A DNA stretch of 14,433 nucleotides. It comes from CAVOBC01 sp963693635 (GTDB lineage Bacteria > Pseudomonadota > Gammaproteobacteria > Pseudomonadales > Azotimanducaceae). Below the pieces are notes generated by a model. It had not been told where the DNA came from. It saw nothing but the letters and a program-made list of their open reading frames with translations, and did not search any database. Below, piece after piece: positions 6,254-13,021 of this stretch. Location: positions 1 to 14,433 of the forward strand of contig CAVOBC010000091.1 in assembly GCA_963693635.1 (NCBI GenBank), in the 5' to 3' direction. Within the stretch, counting starts at the first letter, position 1. Each line of letters opens with the position of its first letter. The position numbers and the translations under genes were made by a program.

Positions 6254-6332
6254 GGCCTGCCAATTTGTATCGGTAGATTCCCACGTAATCCGCCGCATGT
6301 GTTTCATGGGCTATGCCCAAGAGAGGATTTCG

Positions 6333-7766
6333 ATGGTGAGATGGATGGTGAGTGGGTCGATGAGATGGATTGTCCTGATGGTGGCTTGTGTTGCCATAGT
6401 TGGCTGCGACAAGGATGACAGTCGACGCGCAGATCCGGCAGCGGAAACGGCGTTCTCCCTGGTGCAAGTGATCAATGCCATGGTCGACGCACCTGCATTG
6501 GTCGTGACCTTCGACTTTCCGGACGACGCGGGCTTCGAAATAATCGAGTTGACGACCATCGAGGCGTTCCGCCAGATCTCGCCGACGAACACCATTGAGG
6601 TCGGAACGGCCACGCTGAACGTCACCCATACGCATCCGATTACCGGACTTGCGGTGACCTTGATTCCGGATACCAGTGTCTCGTTTGGTGAGGGCATGAT
6701 CCACATCGTGGTTCTGACCGGCACTTACGATGATCCGTCGTTCCAACTCTTCGTGAAGGAGCTGGGTGACCTGGACGACGTAGATGTCACTGATACTGAA
6801 TTGCAGATTATCAACATCTCGGCGGTAGCAGCGGATGTGTACCTGGAAGATCCGGACAGCACGACGGGCGCACCTCGCGCGAGCCTTGCTGCTGGCGCGT
6901 CAACTGACCCATTCCGCCTTGATGCAGATCCGGTGTATGAATTCTATGTGACCATGCCGGGCGAGGCGACGCGTCTTTACGATGCGGGGACAGCCCAGTT
7001 TTTCAGGCGCTCCCGAGCGATGTTGGTCGTTCATGATGACCCGCGCGGGCCGGGTGTCGCTGCTTTCATCGCAGGTCAGTCCGGCGTCGTGCTCGAACAG
7101 CCAAACCTGGCTGCAGGGCCACGCCTGCGGTTTACCAATCTGTGGCCGGATGAATCTGTCGGGGTCGAAATTCGCGAGCCATTCGCTGACACCTTGATCC
7201 GAAACCTGACGGTCGATCCGCTCGCGACGAGCGATTATGTGGCTATGGATGCGGACACCGTGTTCTATGAAATCACGGTAACACCAGCGAGCCCCGTCTT
7301 GCCGGAACTGCGGTCGATCATCAGTCTGGATGAAGACAGTTACTACACGTTTGCTATCCATGGCGACGTTGCGGACGGGGAGTTGACCACGCGGTCCTTC
7401 ACGGTTGACGAGAGACCGGTCTCGACCACGACGAACGTGCAATTCATTAACGGCGCCAAGCTTATTCAGGTGATTGATCAAGACACAGAGGTGCCGATCA
7501 ATCTCAGCTTTTACCTGTTGAGCGCCGGCGAGTCGATTGATGATTCCCCCCCCGTTTCGTCAAATATAGGCTTTCTACAAATGGTGGCGACAAGGGTTGC
7601 GGCTGAACCTGCGGTGCTGGTCGTTACAACGACGGGGACGCGGGATATCGTTGCTGGTCCCACCGCTGTCCAGCTTGACGACAAAGCGTCGGTCCTGATT
7701 TCCATTGCTGAAGCCCCCGGCGGTGGAACTCCGTTGCAGGTGACTATTTCGACTCGGGGCGAATAG
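6333..7766 (+). CDS. Repeat-built lipoprotein, DUF4397-like modules
   Basis: 477 aa. A short charged N-terminus, the hydrophobic stretch WIVLMVACVAIVGC and Cys25 form a lipoprotein signal peptide; Asp-Lys-Asp-Asp after the Cys leaves outer-membrane versus inner-membrane sorting open (Asp at +2 is an inner-membrane retention signal in enterobacteria). The mature part has four similar beta-rich modules, each opening with a strand of the form (V/L)(Q/R)xxN: VQVIN at 44, LQIIN at 157, LRFTN at 265 and VQFIN at 369, so the repeats are 104-113 residues. The first, V-I-N-A-M-V-D-A-P, resembles the 'V-H-A-S-P-D-A-P' opening of DUF4397 domains. No catalytic motif is visible. GAGAGG (6321-6326) precedes ATG 6333 by 6 nt; an upstream frame from 6201 is rejected because it hides the signal peptide. 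Role unknown, probably cell-surface or periplasmic binding. Confidence 0.85.
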   Translation: MVRWMVSGSMRWIVLMVACVAIVGCDKDDSRRADPAAETAFSLVQVINAMVDAPALVVTFDFPDDAGFEIIELTTIEAFRQISPTNTIEVGTATLNVTHTHPITGLAVTLIPDTSVSFGEGMIHIVVLTGTYDDPSFQLFVKELGDLDDVDVTDTELQIINISAVAADVYLEDPDSTTGAPRASLAAGASTDPFRLDADPVYEFYVTMPGEATRLYDAGTAQFFRRSRAMLVVHDDPRGPGVAAFIAGQSGVVLEQPNLAAGPRLRFTNLWPDESVGVEIREPFADTLIRNLTVDPLATSDYVAMDADTVFYEITVTPASPVLPELRSIISLDEDSYYTFAIHGDVADGELTTRSFTVDERPVSTTTNVQFINGAKLIQVIDQDTEVPINLSFYLLSAGESIDDSPPVSSNIGFLQMVATRVAAEPAVLVVTTTGTRDIVAGPTAVQLDDKASVLISIAEAPGGGTPLQVTISTRGE

Positions 7767-7779
7767 GGGTTCTTTTATA

Positions 7780-7803
7780 CGAGAGGGCCCTTAGCCCCTC
7801 TCG
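7780..7803. repeat. 8-bp perfect hairpin after the lipoprotein gene
   Basis: CGAGAGGG (7780-7787) pairs with CCCTCTCG (7796-7803) across an 8-nt loop, 13 nt after the lipoprotein stop. No T-run follows on either strand. It probably protects or ends the lipoprotein mRNA, but it merges into the tandem repeat beginning at 7795 and may simply be part of that element. Confidence 0.5.
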
Positions 7804-7965
7804 GGCTCTCCCCCACCGGACTAGCCCGGTGGCGCTCAGGGCTGTCTCTGCGAGACGGGATTGTGGGCCCCCTCTCTCGTTCTCCTCCACTGGGCTAGTC
7901 TGGTGGCGCGCAGGGCTGTTTCGCGGCAGGGGGCTGTGGGCCCCCCGCTCTCCCCCCGCCACTTG
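7795..7965 (+). repeat. GC-rich tandem repeat, 73-bp unit, two copies plus a partial third
   Basis: Units 7795-7867 and 7868-7940 align along their length. Both begin CCCCTCTC, carry a CTAG(C/T)C(C/T)GGTGGCGC core and CAGGGCTGT, and end in TGTGGG. A decaying third copy (CCCCCCGCTCTCCCCCCGCC) starts at 7941. The core is the dispersed repeat also found at 149-180 and, inverted, at 8709-8725. The stretch has many stop-free frames on both strands, but these are low-complexity Pro/Arg/Gly/Ser readings and not genes. The remainder up to 8129 shows nothing I can assign. Confidence 0.7.
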
Positions 7966-8129
7966 TCTGCTCCTACAAGAAACTGTTTGGTGGTCTGGCG
8001 GAGCGGGTCGATGTTGGGCTCGTGAGTTGGCAACAGACCGCTGGCGAGGGTTTGGTCGGATCAAATAGGCGGCTGGGCTGGTTTGCTTCGTGTTATCGTC
8101 GGATTCTGTTCGGACGCTGGGTCGACGCC

Positions 8130-8693
8130 ATGGCTGAATCTTCTGCGGATCTCACAGTCTCCGCGCTAATCGAGCAGGTGCTGCACACGCTCGGTACCGC
8201 AATGCCCCCTGAAAACGAGGTTCTTGACGGCTTGTTCGAGCGTCTCGGGCAGGAGTCTGATCCGAACATCGCTGTAGAACTTGAGCAGCGGATCTGGGCG
8301 AGTTGGTGCGATCACGAGGAAGCCGATGGCATCCGCGAGATGAGCGAGGTGGTTCGTGACTTTCAGGGCGCTGATCTGGAGAACGCGAGCGATCGCCTCG
8401 ATGCGATGGTGGCGCGTTGGCCCGGCTGGGCCGAAGTGTGGAATAAGCGAGCGACCCTGCGCTACCTTAAGGAGCGCGACGTCGACAGCCTCTCTGACAT
8501 CAACCGAACCCTTGTACTCGAACCCCGTCATTTTGGAGCGATCAGTGGTTTTTCACAGATCTGTCTGCGGGCGGGTGACGAAACCTCGGCCCTGATCGGG
8601 CTTGAGCAGACCCTCGCCATTAACCCGGGCATGGATCAGGTCCGCGAGGCAGCCGAGAACCTGCGCAAGCGTGCCCCGCGCACAGTCCACTAG
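8130..8693 (+). CDS. Tetratricopeptide-repeat protein
   Basis: 187 aa. The C-terminal half holds TPR helices: a first repeat around 81-115 (A-D-L-E-N-A-S-D-R-L-D-A-M-V...W-A-E-V-W-N-K-R-A-T-L), a second around 116-150 and a third around 151-180 ending A-I-N-P-G. The block W-N-K-R-A-T...S-L-S-D-I-N-R-T-L-x-L-E-P-R-H-F-G-A-I-S-G is typical of a family of small proteobacterial TPR proteins whose function is not established. The N-terminal 60 residues contain L-F-E-R-L...I-W-A-S-W, also typical. I start at ATG 8130 because homology-like sequence begins there, but there is no good ribosome binding site. GTG 8022 gives a 36-residue basic extension that could hide an alternative start. It is flanked by inverted copies of the dispersed repeat. 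Confidence 0.82.
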   Translation: MAESSADLTVSALIEQVLHTLGTAMPPENEVLDGLFERLGQESDPNIAVELEQRIWASWCDHEEADGIREMSEVVRDFQGADLENASDRLDAMVARWPGWAEVWNKRATLRYLKERDVDSLSDINRTLVLEPRHFGAISGFSQICLRAGDETSALIGLEQTLAINPGMDQVREAAENLRKRAPRTVH

Positions 8694-8708
8694 CTGAAAG
8701 CGTCCTGC

Positions 8709-8725
8709 GCCCTGAGCGCCACCGG
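8709..8725 (-). repeat. Dispersed repeat, inverted copy
   Basis: GCCCTGAGCGCCACCGG is the exact reverse complement of 17 bases of the repeat core at 161-177 and 7826-7842. With the direct copies at 7815-7919 it brackets the TPR gene in inverted orientation. It lies 16 bp after the TPR stop. Confidence 0.65.
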
Positions 8726-8894
8726 ACTTGCATTTCACGCGCCGCCAATGCCAAATGCGCGGTCCGTGCCTGACGACTGAATGGCTGCCACTTCATCCCG
8801 CGCGCTAGTCAAACAACGGCCGTCAGGGGCCAGGGCTCGCGACGAAAATACTCGCGACAGAAACCAACAAAGACAGAATAAGAAAGGAACAACA

Positions 8895-9530
8895 ATGAAA
8901 CTCTACGACAATACCCATGCGCCGAATCCCCGGCGCGTCCGCATATTCATGGCCGAGAAGGGTGTCACCTGTGAGAACCAACAAGTGGACATCGTGGGCG
9001 GGGAGAATCTCAAGGACGATTTTCTGGCCATCAATCCGCGCGGCATGCTGCCGACGCTGGTGCTCGACGATGGCACGGTGATCGATGAGACAGTCGCGAT
9101 CTGTCGATACATTGAGGAAGCCAATCCAGGAACGCCGCTCATGGGGTCTGATGCAGCGTCCAAGGCGCAGATCGAAGCGCGTCAGCGCCATATGGAGTGG
9201 GACGGTCTGCTTGGTGCGATGGATGCGTTTCGCAACTCTTTCCCGGGTTTCAAGGAGCGGGGCCTCGGCGGCAATGTCGGGACGGTAACCGCGATCCCCG
9301 AGCTTGCTGAGCGTGGCAAGTCATCGCTCGCGCGATTCTACGCTCAGCTCGATGTGTGGTTGGGTGACAACGGATTTGTCGCTGGTGATGCATTTAGCAT
9401 TGCTGACATCACGGCGCTCTGCACTGTCGACTTCGCGTCGACCGCAGCGCGCACGCCGGTGCCGGAGGAGTGCAAGAACATTGCGCGCTGGCATGGCGAA
9501 ATGTCGACACGTGCAAGCGCTAAAGCCTGA
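8895..9530 (+). CDS. Glutathione S-transferase
   Basis: 211 aa, normal for a cytosolic GST. The N-terminal thioredoxin fold (1-76) begins K-L-Y-D-N with A-P-N-P-R-R-V-R-I-F-M-A-E-K-G, then N-P-R-G-M-L-P-T-L with the invariant cis-proline Pro53, and the glutathione gamma-glutamyl-binding D-E-T-V-A-I (64-69). The all-helical C-terminal domain contains G-D-A-F-S-I-A-D-I-T with the conserved N-capping box and Asp. A usual Ser/Cys/Tyr catalytic residue is not obvious at the start of helix 1 (Thr-His-Ala-Pro-Asn). It conjugates or reduces electrophiles with glutathione; the substrate is unknown. ATG 8895 is preceded by AAAGGA at 6 nt; in-frame upstream codons to 8781 give a basic tail absent from the family. 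A stump of a second GST follows in the same frame just after its stop. Upstream, CTCGCGAC occurs twice (8836, 8851). Confidence 0.92.
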   Translation: MKLYDNTHAPNPRRVRIFMAEKGVTCENQQVDIVGGENLKDDFLAINPRGMLPTLVLDDGTVIDETVAICRYIEEANPGTPLMGSDAASKAQIEARQRHMEWDGLLGAMDAFRNSFPGFKERGLGGNVGTVTAIPELAERGKSSLARFYAQLDVWLGDNGFVAGDAFSIADITALCTVDFASTAARTPVPEECKNIARWHGEMSTRASAKA

Positions 9531-9632
9531 CGCGCGGAACGCGTCATCAAACTCTACGGCAGCGGCCAGTCTCGTTCGTTTCGCTGTTTGTGGGCGTTGA
9601 ATGAAGCGGGGTTGGCCTTTGAGTATTGCGGG
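9531..9632 (+). pseudogene. Second glutathione S-transferase, N-terminal stump without start codon
   Basis: Directly after the GST stop (9528-9530), in the same frame, the sequence reads R-A-E-R-V-I-K-L-Y-G-S-G-Q-S-R-S-F-R-C-L-W-A-L-N-E-A-G-(L-A-F-E-Y). This is a clear GST N-terminus ('I-K-L-Y-G-S-x-x-S-R-x-F-R-C-L-W-x-L-x-E') including the likely catalytic Ser. No ATG, GTG or TTG lies between the preceding stop and the first conserved residue (codon GTC at 9543). Homology ends after F-E-Y at about 9626, where the palindrome CGGGCCCG (9629-9636) joins it to an inverted hydrolase stump. About 30 of roughly 200 residues remain, so it is dead. It implies two GST genes once stood in tandem here. 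Confidence 0.72.
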
Positions 9633-9635
9633 CCC

Positions 9636-9980
9636 GATGACGGCCGCGACATCGCTCACCAGAAGCGGCATTGCGTAGTTCGCTTCACCCTCGGGTTGCC
9701 CTGAACGGTTGTAGCCGCGTTGATCGATCGCAAGGACCTTGAAGTCTCCTGCGAGCGCCTGCATCTGGTGTCTCCACGTGTACCAGAAATCCGGGAAGCC
9801 GTGGATCATGACGACGACCGGGCCGTCACCGACGGTTGCATAGTGGATGCGCACGTCTCCGTTGTGCACAAAGCCGCGCTCGGCGGTCGTGAAGAGGTCT
9901 GCTTGCACCGGGGTGCAAACCAGTAGCAACAGCAAGAGTAATTGGCTTTTCTTAGGGGGGTCCTTAGAGTGTCTCTCCAT
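9636..9980 (-). pseudogene. Alpha/beta hydrolase (epoxide hydrolase-like), N-terminal stump
   Basis: On the minus strand, ATG at 9980-9978 opens a frame with a signal peptide (K-K-S-Q-L-L-L-L-L-L-L-V-C-T-P-V-Q-A, cut before Asp28) and the first third of an alpha/beta hydrolase: V-H-Y/R-I-H-Y-A-T-V-G-D-G-P, the oxyanion motif H-G-F-P-D (60-64), W-R-H-Q-M, D-Q-R-G-Y-N-R-S (86-93) and D-V-A-A-V-I (110-115). Homology stops there, just before the expected nucleophile elbow (V-G-H-D-W-G-G). The frame then runs antisense through the two GSTs to 9321, which is meaningless. The catalytic Asp/Ser, His and acid are therefore all missing. About 115 of roughly 330 residues survive. Confidence 0.78.
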
Positions 9981-10016
9981 GGCGACGAGGCGCGGTCTCC
10001 GTGTGCGCCCCCCTCG

Positions 10017-10046
10017 ATGAATGGCAGCGGGCATGAATGGCAGCGG
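10017..10046 (+). repeat. 14-bp direct repeat, 16-bp period
   Basis: ATGAATGGCAGCGG occurs at 10017-10030 and 10033-10046, separated by GC. It lies in the gap between the hydrolase stump and the CoA-transferase gene. No protein frame uses it. The remaining gap (10047-10139) is GC-rich without a recognisable feature. Confidence 0.6.
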
Positions 10047-10139
10047 ATTCCAGCATACGCGCATTCGGGCACCTCGGGCTTCGCCCTCTCTGCACCTCAC
10101 CCGCCCCTCACCCGTGCGGCTTTGTGCGTCTTGAAATGG

Positions 10140-10148
10140 TGTTATTCT
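10140..10148 (+). promoter_or_regulatory. Candidate extended -10 promoter for the CoA-transferase
   Basis: TGTTATTCT reads as an extended -10 element (TGn followed by TATTCT, 4/6 to consensus), 55 bp before the CoA-transferase start. No good -35 box is present at 16-18 bp upstream, which extended -10 promoters tolerate. Weak candidate based on motif only. Confidence 0.25.
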
Positions 10149-10203
10149 GGCGCTCCTGCGACCACTCGGATCGCCACGACAAACACACGATGAGATCTGG
10201 CAG

Positions 10204-11403
10204 ATGAACTATCTCCTCGAAGACATCACTGTCATCGACGCCGCCACCTTTCTCGCGGGTCCTGGTGCGGCGACGATCATGGCCGACTTTGGCGCCAACG
10301 TAGTCAAGATTGAGCCCCCCGGCGGCGATGGCTACCGCAGCCTGGTGGGGGGGTATGCGACGCCTTATCACTGGCTCATGACGTCGCGAAACAAGAAGAG
10401 TCTCGCGCTCGATCTCACCACCACGGCGGGACAGGAACTGCTGCACAGACTTATCGGTCAGGCGGACGTTTTGACGACGAATTTTCTGCAGCCGAATCTG
10501 GAACGATATCAGCTTGAGTATGAAAGGCTGAAGGCCATCAACCCGCGGCTCATTTATGCCCACATCAGCGGTTTTGGTCTGGAAGGACCCGACGTCGAAC
10601 GGCGTGCCTTCGACATCACGGCGTGGTGGGCGCGCAGCGGCATGATGGAATTTGTGCGCGATCAGGAGCAGACGCCGCTCGCACCGGCGCCCGGCATGGG
10701 TGACCACTCAACCGCAACCGCGTTGTTTGGTGCAATCATGACAGGCCTTTATCGTCGTGAACGGACCGGCGAGGGGTGTCAGGTCTCGACGTCACTTGCC
10801 GCAAACGGTGTGTGGGCCAATAGCATGGCGATCCAGGGTGTTGTTGCCGGCAATGACCTCGGCCAGCATCGGCAGAAGCGGGGATGGGTGAATCCGTTTA
10901 CGGGTTGCTACCGCACGGCGGACGATCAGTACCTGGTGTTTGCCATGATGACGCCGATGAAAGAGTGGCCCAATTTCTGTGCGGCGCTTGGACATCCTGA
11001 ATGGCAGCAAGACGAGCGATTCGCGAGCTTGCGGTCAATCATGAAGCACCGGGGGGACCTCGTGGCGCTGATGAGCGACGCGCTCGGGAAGATGGAACTG
11101 AAGACCGCCTGCGCTGCTCTGGATCAATATGATGTTACGTATGAGCGGGTGCAGGCGATGGCCGAGGTGCTGGATGACGCACAATTGCGGGCAGCGGGCA
11201 TCGTTGTTGAGACGGGTGATCCGGTCGGCGATTACGACCTGACGATCAATAGTCCGATCTCAGTTCTTGAAGAAGGCAAGAAGCCGCCGACGCGGGCCCC
11301 CGACATTGGCGAGAACTCGACTGAAGTGCTGGCTGATTTCGGTCTTGATCAGGACGAGATCCGGGCGCTGGTCGATAACAAGGTCGTCATTGCGGGAGGT
11401 TAG
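10204..11403 (+). CDS. CaiB/BaiF family (class III) CoA-transferase
   Basis: 399 aa, standard for formyl-CoA transferase-type enzymes. N-terminal D-A-A-T-F-L-A-G-P-G-A-A-T-I-M-A-D-F-G-A-N-V-V-K-I-E-P-P-G-G-D is the typical Rossmann-like opening, followed by N-K-K-S-L-A-L-D-L and the central G-M-G-D-H-S-T-A, where Asp167 aligns with the catalytic Asp169 of formyl-CoA transferase. R-R-E-R-T-G-E-G and the C-terminal small domain follow. These enzymes move CoA between carboxylic acids through Asp-CoA anhydride intermediates in the cytoplasm. It fits functionally with the dehydrogenase and MaoC hydratase 5 kb upstream, but it is a separate transcription unit and the acid it activates is unknown. 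The start at 10204 has no clear ribosome binding site; the ATG at 10190 stops after five codons. Confidence 0.92.
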   Translation: MNYLLEDITVIDAATFLAGPGAATIMADFGANVVKIEPPGGDGYRSLVGGYATPYHWLMTSRNKKSLALDLTTTAGQELLHRLIGQADVLTTNFLQPNLERYQLEYERLKAINPRLIYAHISGFGLEGPDVERRAFDITAWWARSGMMEFVRDQEQTPLAPAPGMGDHSTATALFGAIMTGLYRRERTGEGCQVSTSLAANGVWANSMAIQGVVAGNDLGQHRQKRGWVNPFTGCYRTADDQYLVFAMMTPMKEWPNFCAALGHPEWQQDERFASLRSIMKHRGDLVALMSDALGKMELKTACAALDQYDVTYERVQAMAEVLDDAQLRAAGIVVETGDPVGDYDLTINSPISVLEEGKKPPTRAPDIGENSTEVLADFGLDQDEIRALVDNKVVIAGG

Positions 11404-11451
11404 CCAGCCTGTCGGTTTTGGCCCAAGTGATGCGGGGCGCTCATTCGTCTT

Positions 11452-12969
11452 GACCGGGACCGGCCGGGTGCGGTTGTCAGTCTGCTGTACTTCACCAACA
11501 GCATTGGCGGCGGGGTGGGCGTTCTGATGAGTGCGTTCATTCTCATCGAAGTACTGGGGCTGCCCGGGACGATTCTGGTCGCTGCGGCGATTAACCTCGC
11601 GATCGTCCTGGTGCGCGGGCAGCGAGAACCCTTGTTGACGGTTGCGCCGGGCACGCAGAATCTTGCGCCGGCGTCGCTCTTCCTGACGATCGCAGCGGCC
11701 ACTGGCTTTGCCTCGTTCCTCTATGAGATTGCGTGGATACGCACGCTCAGCCTGATGCTTTCATCGGCGCTGTAGAGCTTCGAGTTGATGCCGAGCGCGT
11801 TTATTACCGGACTTGCGTTCGGTGGCCTGTGGATAAAGCGGCGGATCGATCACATTGGCAATCACGAACAGTTTCTGGGCGTGGTCAGGTGATCATGGGT
11901 TGCCTCGCGCTTGCGAAGATCCCGATCTATGTACTCGCTTACGACGCCATGGGCAGTGTGATACACGGGCTTGCGCGTAGTGACGAAGGCTATGTGATGT
12001 TCAACCTGATCAGCCACGGCTTTGCGATGCTGGTCATGCTGCCAACCACGTTCATGGCTGGAATGACCTTACCGATACTCAAGCACATTCTGTTGCGCTC
12101 GAGCCAGGGCGAGGTGGCGCTTGGGTACGTGTATGGCGCGAATACGATCGGCAGCATCCTTGGGGTTCTGCTCGAGGTGCACGTGCTGATGGGACTGCTC
12201 GGAACGTGCATCATCATCGTCGTCGGCGCAATTGTCGACATCGGTCTTGGGCTCGCCCTTCTGCGCCGCGCGGCGTCGACGAGATTGCTGGCGGGATCCG
12301 CGACAGCAAGCGCGGTGCTGCTCGTTGGGATCGGTGTGGGTCAGACATTCGATTCCAAAATGATGTCATCGGCGTTTACCGGACAGGTAACACGCGGTTG
12401 AATGCCGTCCGGGAGATCGACTACCGCGATGGCAAGACGTTATCGGTTGCCATGGTGCACTGGGAGCGGCCCAAGATGTCGATCTACACCAACGGCAAAC
12501 CCGACGCCGCCATCGTAGATGATTCACTTGATTCGTCCCCCGACGAGATCACGATGACGCTCCTCGCCGTGTCTGTGCATGCCACGCGCCCTGAGGCGAA
12601 GAAGGTTGCCGTCATCGGCTTGGGCTCCGGCTTGACGACACACGTGCTGTTGCTGAATTCCACGATCGAAGTGGTCGATACAATCGAGATTGAAAAGGAG
12701 ATGGTGGACGCGGCGCGCGGATTCGGTCGGTACAACCGCTCGCCTATGAAGATGCGCGCAGCGCGATTCATATCGACGATGCGCGCTCATTTTTCGCCAG
12801 CACGCGAACCGTGTATGACGCCATTGTCTCAGAGCCGTCCAATCCGTGGCTGAAAGGCGTGGCGAATCTTTTTACGGCCGAGTTCTATCGTCATGAGATC
12901 GATGGCATGGTGGCTGACATGCTATTTCAGACGTTGCGTTTTGTCGTCTTGTCGCGGGTCAACGGTTGA
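11452..12969 (+). pseudogene. Decayed multi-pass membrane protein fused to spermidine-synthase-like domain
   Basis: Homology to the family that joins a multi-pass membrane region to a SpeE-like methyltransferase-fold domain runs through four pieces. Piece 1 (from about 11458) starts mid-protein at V-V-S-L-L-Y-F-T-N-S-I-G-G-G-V-G. At 11773 an in-frame TAG sits where a residue before S-F-E-L-M is expected. A lost base near 11885 moves to I-M-G-C-L-A-L-A; another near 12371 moves to V-Y-R-T-G-N-T-R and then T-N-G-K-P-D-A-A-I and V-I-G-L-G-S-G-L-T-T-H; a third near 12738 moves to A-Y-E-D-A-R-S-A-I-H-I-D-D and S-E-P-S-N-P-W. After F-Y-R-H (12894) the usual segment is missing and the reading jumps to E-I-D-G-M-V-A-D-M-L. 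The N-terminal membrane part and the C-terminus are absent. A non-functional relic. Confidence 0.85.
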
Positions 12970-13021
12970 CAGCCGAGATGTTGCCCACAGACCTCGCCTC
13001 GTCCCCACGGTCGATGGTCGT

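Noticed and set aside
5931..6307. Frames on both strands in the intergenic region after the response regulator
   Set aside because: They cover short repeats and inverted sequences, lack ribosome binding sites, and their translations show only repeat-derived stretches such as V-I-P-G-L-D-P-G-S.
7744..8068. Overlapping frames of 65-106 codons on both strands in the tandem repeat
   Set aside because: They arise because GC-rich repeats contain few stop codons. The products are low-complexity Pro/Arg/Gly/Ser sequences with no family look.
9321..9635. C-terminal half of the minus-strand hydrolase frame
   Set aside because: Homology to alpha/beta hydrolases ends at about 9636. Beyond that the frame is antisense to the GST stump and the intact GST gene.
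10060..10110. Intrinsic terminator around GGGCTTCGCCC
   Set aside because: The stem is only 4 bp with a 3-nt loop and no T-run.
10108..10707. 199-codon minus-strand frame opposite the CoA-transferase
   Set aside because: It lies antisense to a clear family III CoA-transferase, with no family features of its own.
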